Below, piece by piece: positions 21,406 to 31,408 of a stretch of DNA of 64,000 nucleotides. The notes under the pieces are model-generated. The model searched no databases, was not told the origin of the DNA, and worked only from the letters and a program-made list of their open reading frames with translations. Position numbers and translations under genes: made by a program. Source of the DNA: Selaginella moellendorffii (lineage: Eukaryota > Streptophyta > Lycopodiopsida > Selaginellales > Selaginellaceae); assembly GCF_000143415.4 (NCBI RefSeq), contig NW_003314288.1, forward strand, positions 1,303,504 to 1,367,503, given 5' to 3'. Each line of letters starts with the position of its first letter. The stretch's first letter is position 1.

Positions 21406-22701
21406 TCACTTCAAAAATGTGCACGCCACCCACAAAAAAACGTACGAGCTCAGCGCAGTGAAGAGCTCGAGGCTGCCTCGCTGCAAGCTTACCGACACGG
21501 ACAAGGAGGGAATAACGAGCGAGCCGAGCGTCCATCCAATGAAGAGAGAACCAAGCCTGGAAGAAACACGGGGTTGGATCGAAACCAGCAAATCAAAGAT
21601 GGAGAAAAGTCTCTACCCGAGAATGAATGCTCTTGACAAGCTCTTGACGCGGTCATTGATGAAATATATACAGCAGCCAAGCGCTACAAAGACCTGAGTA
21701 AACATCGAAACTTCAGCGCTGCCAAGGAAGAAGAAAAGAGAGCTTTTGCTTTACCTGGAAAGCTGGGCCTCCCTCAGCGGCATTCATCACACTCCAAACT
21801 CCTATGGCAGCGTACAAAGCTGCGCGCTGGAGGATGATGGTCGACTTTGGAATCTCCACGAAGCTGGCGAGCTTGCGCACCCATGGCGGAGACTCGTCCA
21901 GCTTCTTCTTCAGGTTGGTCTTGAGGTTGATCTTGGATCGCTTGCGAACCCGGAAGCTCTCAAAGATTATCCTATCGTGTGCGTCCTCGATAGCTTCTCG
22001 ACTCCTCTCGTGTCTGCCGTATTGACTCAACAGGAAGCTCCGGGCCTCCTCCACCTCCATCTCGGAGGCGTCGTAGCTGACACCCAGTCGCTTGTGAGGA
22101 TCCCTTACGTAAATCCTGTTGAAGACAGGAGGTGGCCCTGTTAACCAATCACTCTCATGAGAAAAAAGAAGAGAAAGCAAGCATCCAATCCCGCAACAAG
22201 GAACAATTTTGAGGAGCTTGTCAAGCCCAGGCAAGAAAAACAAACGAAGAACATCAAAGAAAAAATCTTCAAAGTATCACCAAGAAAGTATCTAAGATAT
22301 CTAGAGAACAAGAGCTTGGCCAAGGCAACGCAAGAAGAAACAAACGAAGACATCCAAGAAAAACCCTTGAGCTTTGATAGAACGGTCGCACCAAGGAATT
22401 TAAGCATCTAAGCCAACAATGCAGCCAAACGAGAGAGAAATACCTGGAATCTCATCCGCGTCCGCTTCGCTCGAAGAGAAGGACGCATCCATGGCCACAA
22501 AGCTGGTTCTCCAGCGAAGCCGGCCATAGAATCGCAAGCTGGAGCTACTGCAACACAAAACTCCGCATTCTAAGAAGAAAATCCACGAAATTTCTCCTAC
22601 CTGCTGAACAGATTCCTGCTAGCGACACGCGAAATCGCGGCTTGCGACGAAGAACGCCGCAATGGATCACACCACAGGGCACAAGGCGCTGTGGCAGCCA
22701 T
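21406..22701 (-). CDS. CPP1/CDF1-like chloroplast chaperone-like protein
   Basis: Minus-strand exons are placed at 22701-22601, 22548-22444, 22137-21755, 21693-21617 and 21556-21406. The mature part begins PGPPPVFNRIYVRDPHKRLG with a J-like segment (YDASEMEVEEARSFLLSQY), continues with ERSREAIEDAHDRIIFESF, and ends in hydrophobic spans (VFVALGCCIYFIND; LELFTALSSYVFLWVACTFL). This matches CPP1 (chaperone-like protein of POR1, also called CDF1), which stabilises light-dependent protochlorophyllide oxidoreductase at chloroplast membranes. The N-terminal exons look like a transit peptide, but one base disagrees with a continuous frame: a run of four A at about 22499-22502 shifts the phase between exons 1 and 2 (see findings). 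Everything from exon 3 on is unambiguous. Confidence 0.85.
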
Positions 22702-22956
22702 GCTCATCCCTGAAAAACCCTAAATCCTCCATCTAGAAGAGACAGAAAAGGTTAAAATAAATGCGAATTTTTACCTCTAAGCAAAATTTACAAAGAACCT
22801 CCTGTATGTACATTGCAAACCACAGCACAATTTCAAGTACGAGAGAAGAGAGATAAAGAACTAGTACAAAAAAAACCACCACCCAGCAGTGTTCCAAAAA
22901 AAATCCTACCTCTTTTTTTTTCCTGTGTTATTTTCGTCGTCGTCCTCCTTGAATCG

Positions 22957-24632
22957 TCAAGAATCTGTGTGACCAACCTGTGATCCTGGCAAGAGCACCA
23001 ACACCTCGCGCTCCTCGGAGAACATATGCTTTGGAACCATGATCTCCAGCCCCGCGATCGCCTCGACGTAGTAGGCCTTGAGCTCAGCGTTGTCCGGGAT
23101 CCGAGTCGCCAGATCAATCTCTCGCAGGAACTCGCCGGGAGGGCAGTGCTCGGGGCTCAAATCCGTGAGCTTGAAAGTCCTGTCCCCCCTCTTCACGAAC
23201 GGAGCTCTCCCGGTGCTCAAGCAGTGGATCTTCACCACGCCGTGAGTGGCCGTGTTCCTCCACGAGACGCGAAGCCTGTGCTTGTCCGTGAATGGTAAGC
23301 TCACCATGATGAGGTAGCCTTCGTCGTCCTCGTAGATGGTCTTGGCCCCCGTCACTGGCCCGGACGCCTGAGTGATGACACCCGAGAAGCTCGAGTACCA
23401 GCTCGGCTGCGGGCTTCCACCACTGAGCTCCTCCAGCCCGGAGAAGGTGACGATCGGGACGCACGACTCCGCGTCGGTGTTGTTCCTCACCGGCGAGTAC
23501 GTCTTCCTCTTGCGCTTGGCGTTGTTGGCGACGCTGCTGCCGTTCCCGTTCATGGTCCCGTTCGTGCTCAAGCCACTGGCACCGGGATCCGAGAGCTGCG
23601 TCGATAAGTTCAGCGACGTCCCGTTGAGAGGACCGCCACCACCACCACCACACTTCCGGAGCGATCCGTTTGGAGACTTGGTCTGCTGCAGCGGAAGTCC
23701 CAGCCTCTCCAGCTCGTGATCCGGGCTCGGGACCGTCCGCCAGTCGACGAAAGCCTCAGCGTTGTGAGGGATGGTGAAGTTGACGTCCCGGCCGGTAAGT
23801 TCCTTCCACCGCTTCCTATCCTCCTCGCTCACGAACGCCACGTTCGGCGTCCTGACCACCTCGATCCCGTGGATGCACTGCGGGTTGGACAGCCCCCTGT
23901 AATGCTTCCTCTGCATCCGGTGAGAGCGGATGAATCCCTTCTCCACGCTGAAAGGAAACTGCGGCTCGCGGAACCTCGAGTGGCCGTTCATGTAGCTCCG
24001 GAGCTGCATCTTCCCGAGCGCGTTCTCGGGCTTCTCCTTGAACGCCCACATATACATGTTCTCCATGTCGTGCTGGACGAGGAAGATGTCCAGGCGGAGG
24101 TCGGGCTTGTCCGAGTCGCCACCGAGCAGCCCCTCGCCGCTGAGCTTGGCCTGACACTTATCTTTGATCGCTGGACGAAAGTAATGGTTGAAAAAGAACC
24201 AGGCACCCCAGATGGTGTCACTGCGACGAAGCCAGCGTCGTCCTTTGGATAGCGGCGAGCTGCTGGGATCCTCCCCGAGAGGAGGAGCCAAACCAACGTC
24301 GAGAGACTCGAGCTCCTTGGATGGCAGCCACTGGTTGGATGGGATCTCGTCGGAGAATGGCAAGTTGATGTCCGGAGGTTCCACCACCATTTGCATCTGG
24401 AGCTGGCGGCTGCAATCGTCGTGAACGCCAGCGTCCATGGAGAGGATCGTGGATGGAACATCGGTGGCGAAGGATGATAGTAGCGGCTCTGTCAAGCTCC
24501 CCGTCACCATGCTTCCCAGCTGCAAGTACCTCCCTTGCTCGTGAATGCTGCTCTCTTCCTCGTCCCTGGATTTGTCAGCCACGTCCAAGCAACCCAGTAT
24601 CAGGGGCTCATCCCCAAATTCTTCCAGCGTTC
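22957..24632 (-). CDS. HSP20-like chaperone superfamily protein (plant-specific long form)
   Basis: One long minus-strand frame ends at 22957. It has an acidic N-terminus, a conserved middle (SDTIWGAWFFFNHYFRPA; HDMENMYMWAFKEKPENALG; QCIHGIEVVRTPNVAFVSEE; GRDVNFTIPHNAEAF), a Gly run (CGGGGGGPL) and a basic linker (NNAKRKRKTYSP). The C-terminal alpha-crystallin-like fold spans about TIYEDDEGYLIMVSLPFTDK to the end. This matches the Arabidopsis family annotated as HSP20-like chaperones (At1g20870 type), whose function is not established. The start is unresolved: the first in-frame ATG is at 24510, but conserved-looking sequence (FGDEPLILGCLDVADK) lies upstream. An acceptor-like CCAACCAG at 24633 would make 24632 an exon start, with an unseen first exon farther up. 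Confidence 0.78.
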
Positions 24633-25387
24633 CTGGTTGGATCTTCTTTTTTTTTTCTTCTTCTTCCTTGTTTTCCTTCCTTGTTCTTCCTTCTTGTTCT
24701 TCCCTGTGTGTTCTTGTTAGCTCTGTCTCATCCCCACCCAGTGCTCACAGTGCACGCCCCTTCCCTTGCCCCACAGAAGCCAAATTCCACTGCCGGAAGG
24801 AGCGCCGCTTTGAGAGTCACCCCGAGAAAATCTATCCCTGGAACCATTGGAGAGGACTGGCGAGCAGTAGCCGATCACAATCCTGGCATCTACGCTCCGA
24901 GCGCTGATAGATCCGAGGCTGCCAGGGCACATGTAACGAAATTACCGTCGGGAAAGCCTCGGATCGCCACGATCGAAACCCTAATCGCTGGGATTGGCGT
25001 CCTGTCCTGGGGAAATCCGCGGCAATGCCGACGCTGGAAGAGATTCGGAATATGAATCACATCGATCGAGAGAGAGGGAGGGGGATCGTCTCACCGTGCT
25101 GTCGTCCGGCAATTCGTACGAGCTCCAGCCGCTACACGGTGCGTTCTTTCCTCTTCCCTAAAGCAGACGAGACGAAGCTCTGGCTATGGCGTCCCAGGTC
25201 GTCTCCCGTACGAAATGGCCACGCGGGACATGGCGGCGCTACTGTACGATAGAGGGCGTTGCCGGCCGTCCACGTGGCTGAGATCCGTTGGAGCCAAGGA
25301 TGAACACCAAGGGCAGCCACAGACACCCCACCCAATAATTTCCCACACACTTTAGATGAAGTGAGAAGCAAGCAGTAATTTTGGGCA
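24633..25387. other. Divergent upstream region of the HSP20-like and FBPase genes
   Basis: About 750 bases separate the divergent genes. At 24641-24715 the minus strand is almost purely purine (GAAGAAAAAAAAAAGAAG and similar) and remains open in the HSP20-like frame. The rest is of balanced composition with no recognised gene and presumably holds both promoters and possibly a first exon of the HSP20-like gene. Confidence 0.45.
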
Positions 25388-26852
25388 ATGGCGGCATCCT
25401 CCGCGACGCAGTGCTTCGCCAATCGCTCCACCAAGATCATCAATGCGCCCGGCAAGAATCGATGCTCCTCCTCCCTCTCCACCGCCAGCAGGGGTCTCGC
25501 CATCGGCAGTAATCGGGGTTTCCAGCAGCAGCATTGCAGGAATCTAGGGATTAGAGCGGCCGTGAGCGTCGAATCGACCACAGACAAGAAGAAGAGCGGC
25601 AGTAGGAATCAGTATCAGCTCAACACGCTCACGAATTGGCTGCTCAAGCAAGAACAGGCAGGGATTATCGATGGCGAGCTCACGATCGTGCTGTCGAGCA
25701 TCGCCGTGGCCTGCAAGCAAATCGCGGCCCTAGTCCAGCGCGCCGGGATCTCCAATCTCACCGGCGTCCAGGGCGCCGTCAATGTCCAGGGCGAGGATCA
25801 AAAGAAGCTCGATGTGGTGTCCAACGAGGTGAGTCAGTGGAAAATCTCCTCTCTTTCTCGATCGATCCTCCCACATTTCGTCCGAAATATCGTTTCTTGG
25901 TGCTAGGTTTTCTCGAATTGCCTGCGCTCCAGCGGTAGGACGGGTATCATCGCGTCTGAGGAAGAGGATACGCCTGTGGCCGTGGAGGAGAGCTACTCTG
26001 GCAACTACATTGTGGTGTTTGATCCCCTGGATGGATCATCCAACATCGACGCCGCTGTCTCCACGGGCTCAATCTTTGGAATCTATCACCCAAGCGAAGA
26101 ATGCCTGGCGGATTTCGACTCGGACTCCGACTCGGTAAGTTCTTGGGAATCCTTCGCTCCAATTCATCTCTGGAAACTTTTGATGATGATCGCAGCTCAC
26201 TCCAAGCGAGCAGAATTGCGTGATGAATGTGTGCCAACCGGGGAAGAACTTGCTATCATCTGGCTACTGCATGTACTCGAGCTCCGTGATCTTCGTTCTC
26301 ACGGTTGGAACCGGCGTGTATGGCTTCACGCTGGACCCGATGGTGGGCGAATTCGTGCTCACCCACGACAAGATCAAGATCCCGGACAAGGGAAAGATCT
26401 ACGCTTTCAACGAGGGCAACTACGCGCTGTGGGAGCCAAATCTCCAGAGCTACATCAACAGCTTGAAGGATCCAGGGCCGGCCGGGAAGCCTTACTCGGC
26501 GCGCTACATTGGGAGCTTGGTGGGCGATTTCCACAGGACGATGCTCTACGGCGGGATCTATGGCTACCCCCGCGACAAGAAGAGCAAGAATGGGAAATTG
26601 AGGCTCCTCTACGAGTGCGCTCCCATGAGCTTCTTGGTGGAGCAAGCCGGCGGCAAAGGGTCGGATGGATCCGGAAGAATTCTGGACATCAAACCAGAAC
26701 AGGTTCGATCGATCCAATTCTTTCGATTGATTGATCGCGCAAAATGTTCTAATCTTCTCCTTTTTTTCTTGTAGGTTCACCAAAGAGTTCCTTTGTACAT
26801 AGGAAGCAGGGAAGAGGTGGAGAAGCTCGAAAAGTATCTCTCGTCAATGTAA
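25388..26852 (+). CDS. Fructose-1,6-bisphosphatase, chloroplastic
   Basis: Four exons (25388-25828, 25907-26134, 26196-26702, 26775-26852) encode 417 residues. The first ~55 residues are Ser/Ala/Arg-rich ([16 protein letters not shown]), a chloroplast transit peptide. The catalytic metal-binding loop [14 protein letters not shown] is at about 183-196, and [20 protein letters not shown] and [20 protein letters not shown] are intact. Cysteines at about 213, 231 and 236 ([15 protein letters not shown]) correspond to the regulatory disulphide loop of thioredoxin-f-controlled plastid FBPase, so this is the light-activated Calvin cycle enzyme and not the cytosolic form. It removes phosphate from fructose 1,6-bisphosphate to give fructose 6-phosphate. 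It heads a run of three nuclear genes for chloroplast proteins. Confidence 0.96.
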
Positions 26853-26866
26853 ACACACCTATTTCC

Positions 26867-26903
26867 AAAATTTTGAATTTCAAAATTTCAAATTCAAAAT
26901 TTT
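26867..26903. repeat. AT-rich inverted repeat after the FBPase stop codon
   Basis: Arms AAAATTTTGAATTT (26867-26880) and AAATTCAAAATTTT (26890-26903) are perfectly complementary with a 9-base loop, 14 bases after the stop. The transcript could fold here within its 3' untranslated region. Confidence 0.7.
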
Positions 26904-27033
26904 AAAAGTTTCGCGCGCTAAGAGGGCGATCGCGTGTTCGATTCCTTATCCCTTCCGAGCGTGTGCCGGGCACAGTGCCACGTAGGGTCTCCCTCAAGGG
27001 CATATGGAGAGCGAGCTCTTGGCGGGGAGGGCA

Positions 27034-28174
27034 ATGGCGACGGCCGCCACCGCAGGAGCGGCAGTCTCCCTCGCTGCGGCCGCGCCAAGATCGCGATCCT
27101 TGACGCCGGGAGCATCGAATCACCAGGTACATTGGCAATCGAGAGTCGAGAGCGCGTCCTAGACTAGGGATTGATCCTTTGTTATTTTAGCTGCGCAACT
27201 CGTTCCTGGGATCGCAACTTTGTAATTGCGACGCGCGTCTAAAAGTCTCGCATCCCGGGACTATCAATTCGACGAGGAAAACTTACAACCCTCTCCAGGT
27301 AGCTCACTCAAAGATTTTCCAAGTTTTAGTATCACATTATTGTATTCTCAGGTGGAGGCTAAAACAGCTGCTGGAAAAACGATAGAGGTAGAGGTCGATA
27401 AGCCTCTCGGACTTTCGCTTGGGCAAAAGCCTGGTGGTGGCGTGATCATAACAGTAAGAGCTCCATACGTTCTTCTTCTTTTCTTCCTGGTTCTTTCGCA
27501 AAACATTGTACTGTAATCGTGCGAAACAGGCAGTGGAAGGAAATGCAGCCAGAGCTGGATTGAAAGTCGGGGATCAGGTGCTCTATACGAGTAGCTTCTT
27601 TGGCGATGAATTGTGGCCGGCTGATAAACTTGGCTTCACAAAGACAGCCATCCAAGCGAAGCCAGAGTCTGTTTATTTTGTTGTTAGCAGGTACTTCACG
27701 ATCGATTCCTTGTTCTCAAACTCTGAAGTTTGCCCTTTTCTTCTTCTTCCAGAGGAGCGGATGTAGATGTAAAGCGACTACCTAAGCGGCCAGCGCCACC
27801 TCGATTTGGTCGAAAACTCACCGAAGCGCAAAAGGTAAGAGCTTTTCTCTAAGGACGAAGCTGTTCTATTCTATATGTTTTCCAGGCAAGAGCTACTCAC
27901 ATTTGTCTCGACTGTGGATACGTCTACACACTCTCCAAACCTTTTGAAGAACAGGTATGAAAAGTTCAGTGTTTTGTAGATGGTGCTCATCTTTTTTCTT
28001 CAGCCGGATGGTTTCTTATGCCCTCAATGCCGAGCACCAAAGAAGAGGTTCTCCAAATATGATCCGGAAACCGGACGAGCAGTCGGAGGCGGTGCTCTGC
28101 CAATCTCCGTGATACTGGGAGTCTTGGCTGGTGCTCTCGCAGTTGGAGGATTGGTGGTATATGGTCTCCAATAG
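27034..28174 (+). CDS. ENH1: ENH1-type PDZ-rubredoxin thylakoid protein
   Basis: Seven exons (27034-27126, 27191-27298, 27352-27453, 27530-27690, 27753-27834, 27886-27954, 28004-28174) join in frame. After an Ala/Arg/Ser-rich transit peptide comes a PDZ-like domain (EVEVDKPLGLSLGQKPGGGV; NAARAGLKVGDQVLYTSSFF). A rubredoxin domain follows with its two iron-binding knuckles (CLDCGYVY and FLCPQCRAP), and then a C-terminal membrane span (LPISVILGVLAGALAVGGLV). This architecture is that of Arabidopsis ENH1 (At5g17170), an enhancer of sos3-1 found in chloroplasts and linked to redox or ROS control. All four iron ligands are present. An in-frame ATG at 27004 would add ten residues; 27034 has the better context and gives the usual MA start. 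Confidence 0.9.
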
Positions 28175-28247
28175 GCTTGTTAAGAAGCTCTTGCAAAATC
28201 AAACTCCCAAGGTTGAGAGTTTATAATCTGTTCCATTACCTAGGTAC

Positions 28248-29251
28248 ATGGCTTCTATTTCTACACCACTTTCTTATCCTTTTCCTTGTGGCCAGGGAAC
28301 GAAGACAAAGTACAATGGCCGCAGAATTTTTCTCACGAGAGCAAACTTGGAAGACGCAGAGGGACGAGTTTTGCAACAAGATCTCGAAGCGGCTCAAGCA
28401 GCTCTTGCTCCCAGGTTCAGCAGAAGATTTACAATTGGAATTCTTTCGGCAGCAGGACTGGGAATTGGAGCAAACTTTTTGGGAACTACGAGCTTCGTGC
28501 TTGGATTAAACCCGGAAGTCGCAAGAAGCTTGAGGCTGGACGTCCTGTATCCTGTCCGGGGCTTCTTCAGATGCTTAGACACAGACAAAGGTTTCGGTAA
28601 GCACTAGCTAAGTTTCATCTTTAAGAAGTGAACGATTTTCTCCAAAGCTAAACAACCAGCTTTCATTTTTCTTCGATTGCAGAGTTTATCTATCCTCAAG
28701 ACTGGTTTGGCGATCAAAAGATCTTGTATAGGTCCATTGAGAAGGCCGAGAAAGAAAGGCCTCTGGACTTGCCGGCACTCAAAGAGCAAAGATCGCCAGC
28801 GAAAGTTCTAGTGGAGCCTGTCACTGCTTTCGGACCTCCTGGAACAGATGGCGAAGTTAACGTGAGCGTGATCGTAGCTCCAATCCTCCCTTCTTTCAGG
28901 TAAGGAAAGTTTCCATCTCTTGGTTTGATAGAGAAAAAACGTCTTTGCAGTTTGGAGCAGCTAGGAGATGCCAAAGAAGCTGCTAAACTCATCCTGGACA
29001 AGTTCATAGCTCCACCAGGATCGAAGAAAACGGCAACTCTGGTGGATGCCTTGACTAGAAGAGATGAAAAGGCAGTCTACTACACACTGGAGTACTGTGT
29101 GGAAGCTCCCACATTCTTTAGACACAATGTGGCTGTCTACACTTCTCTCAAAGGCAAGCTCTTCTCTTTGAATGTGCAGACTCCCCAGGCTCAGTGGTCA
29201 CACCAGAGAGAAGAATTCATCCAAATTGCAAACTCTTTCAAAGTAATCTAA
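28248..29251 (+). CDS. PsbP-domain thylakoid lumen protein, PPD7-like
   Basis: Three exons (28248-28596, 28683-28899, 28951-29251) give 288 residues. The N-terminal third is a transit peptide with a hydrophobic, lumen-targeting-like segment (FTIGILSAAGLGIGANFLG). The PsbP-like fold follows: RGFFRCLDTDKGFEFIYPQD, DWFGDQKILYRSIEKAEKER, VTAFGPPGTDGEVNVSVIVA, YYTLEYCVEAPTFFRHNVAV and NVQTPQAQWSHQ. The wording agrees with Arabidopsis At3g05410 (PPD7 in my recollection; the number is the less certain part). It belongs to the PsbP-like group rather than to PsbP of the oxygen-evolving complex. It starts only 73 bp after the ENH1 stop on the same strand, so it probably has a very short promoter or uses the ENH1 3' end. 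Confidence 0.85.
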
Positions 29252-30101
29252 AGGGCTAATTAGCATAATTAACATCTATCAGATGGCAGCTTGATTGAGC
29301 TCCAAATCAAACGACAATGCTCTACGTACACCCTTTGAAGACGGGCATGGCCTTCAAAAACTCCAGCCTCCCGGCAGCTGGGCTCGAAAGAGATGAAGTT
29401 CTCGCCTTTTCAACACCAATGTAACAAGTGTTTTGCGACTGAAGTACTCTCAGACATTTTTGGTTCTTTCTCAGCTTGCTATCTTCTTCTCTCCAGCTGC
29501 AAGGCTCGATATCAATCTGTTCCGGAAGGATGGTAAGTTACCCGTGTTTTCTTCAGAATTTTGATTCGCAAGGAGTTGGAGATGTTTTGGCTCACAGCAA
29601 GTTTTCCTCAAGACTTCTTTGTAACAGACGAAGATTTTCCTGAAGCGCTTCAGGAGACTTTCAAAAGTGTAGAAGCAAAGGTAAAAATTACTTGCAAATT
29701 TTGAACATTTGTTTCGACATATTTTTTTTCATACTCTACAAAGGTTGGGTTCAAGTTTCAACCTTCTAATAAAGCAAAGTTGGGTTGAAATCTTAAATGA
29801 GGTGAGGTGAGAGGTATAAATACATTTATACCTCTTTTTTATGGGCTTCTAACTGAGGAAATTGATTTAAGCACACTAAAAGGGGGAATGCCAAAAGGTT
29901 TGGATTTATCGACAACTGGAGTCAGAATTCAGAAGGCGTGGAATTCAGAAGGTGAGAGGAGGTGGATTAGAGGCGTTGAACCGCAAAGTTTTATTCCATC
30001 GCCCAGCATCATAGATTCATAGTATATCCTTTTTGTTAGCTTAAATGTAGGTAGAATGTGGTCAATAGGGTTTGTGTAGCTCGGGCGATCTCGATCTGAG
30101 A
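29252..30101. other. Intergenic region with possible exon remnants
   Basis: Around 29580-29682 an open piece reads FPQDFFVTDEDFPEALQETF and ends at a consensus donor (GTAAAAATT). An earlier piece near 29496-29530 is followed by GGTAAGTTA. These look like isolated exons on the plus strand, but I find no family match and no start or stop. The rest is AT-rich and silent. Confidence 0.3.
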
Positions 30102-31408
30102 ATGGTGCTGGGGAAGAAGGAGGGCGGCCTCTTCCGCTCCTCCTCTCCGTCTTCCAATGACCGCTCCAAGCTCGGGCTGGCGATCCTGGCAGGAATCATG
30201 GTGGGAGCGCTGTGGGCGTACTTGCATCCTCACGCATTCATGAGCGCCTCCGAGGTAAGCGGCCGGAAAATTCGAGTTCCAGAGAGAAACGAGACACTCC
30301 AATCGCTCCACAGGGCGGCGATCCGCTGGTGAGCGAGCTGGAGAAGAAGATCCGAATGCTGGAGCTCCAAGTGACCACGCTGCGGGGCGAGAACAGCGAG
30401 ATTAAGAGCGCGCTCGATCTGTCCAACCAGGAGAAGAAGTCCGCGCAGCAGCAGCTCATGGCCTCGCGGAGCCGAGTCAAAGCAGGCAAATTCGGCACAG
30501 TGGCCGGCACCACGACCCATCCAGAGATCATCCCGGATAAGTCCGTCAACCCGGAGCTAGCCCAGCTGCTCGAGAAGATCGCCATCAACCGCGAGCTCAT
30601 CGTTGGCGTCTCCAACAAGAACGTAGCTCCAATGCTCCAGGTATGGTTTGAGAGTATCAAGCAGTCCGGGATCACGAACTACCTCGTCGTCGCGCTGGAC
30701 GACGAGACTGCCAAGTTTTGCAAGGATCACGACGTCCCGGCGTACAGGAAGGACGCCACCATACCCAAGAGCTTGGCCGGGACTGGGGACAACCACGCCA
30801 TCTCCGGAACAAAGTTTCACATCCTGCGAGAGTTCCTCGTGCTGGGATACAGCGTCTTGCTCTCGGACGTGGACATCGTCTACCTCCAGAACCCGTTCAA
30901 GTTCTTGCAGCGCGACTGCGACGTCGAGGCCATGACCGACGGCCACACCAACGCCACCGCCTATGGATACAACGACGTGTTCGACGATCCAAAAATGGGC
31001 TGGTCGCGCTACGCGCACACAATGAGGATCTGGGTGTTTAACTCGGGGCTGTTCTACTTGCGGCCCACGGTGCCATCGATCGAGCTCCTGGACCGGGTGG
31101 CGACGAGGCTGGCGAGAGAGAAGGCGTGGGATCAGGCCGTGATCAACGAGGAGCTCTTCTTCCCGTCTCGGCCGGGATACAATGGCTTGCACGCTTCCAA
31201 GCGCGTCATGGACAGGTTCCTCTTCATGAACAGCAAGCTACTCTTCACGGACATTCGTGGAGATCCATCGCAGTATGCCAACTTCCGGCCGGTTACCATT
31301 CACGTCAACTATCATCCGGATAAATACAACCGGATGCTGGCCATTGTTGATTACTATGTCAAGGGGAAAAAGGATGCCCTGGCCAAGTTCCCGGTTGGCT
31401 CAGAGTGA
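30102..31408 (+). CDS. RRA-type arabinosyltransferase (GT77 family)
   Basis: Two exons (30102-30254, 30314-31408) encode 415 residues of a type II Golgi membrane protein. There is a short cytosolic N-terminus, a membrane anchor (LGLAILAGIMVGALWAYLHP, about 23-43), a coiled stem (about 55-110, ELEKKIRMLELQVTTLRGEN), and a catalytic domain. The DxD motif is in LLSDVDIVYL (D236-D238), and [30 protein letters not shown]-type and HVNYHPDK blocks match REDUCED RESIDUAL ARABINOSE (RRA1-3) of Arabidopsis. RRA proteins add the second arabinose to hydroxyproline-linked chains on extensins. All key residues are present. Two broken partial copies lie at 39730-40100 and 42766-43240. Confidence 0.92.

Noticed and set aside
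26928-26960. GTGTTCGATTCC resembles a tRNA B box (T-arm)
   Set aside because: The flanking bases do not pair into a T-stem or an acceptor stem, and no A box lies at the right distance, so this is not a tRNA gene.
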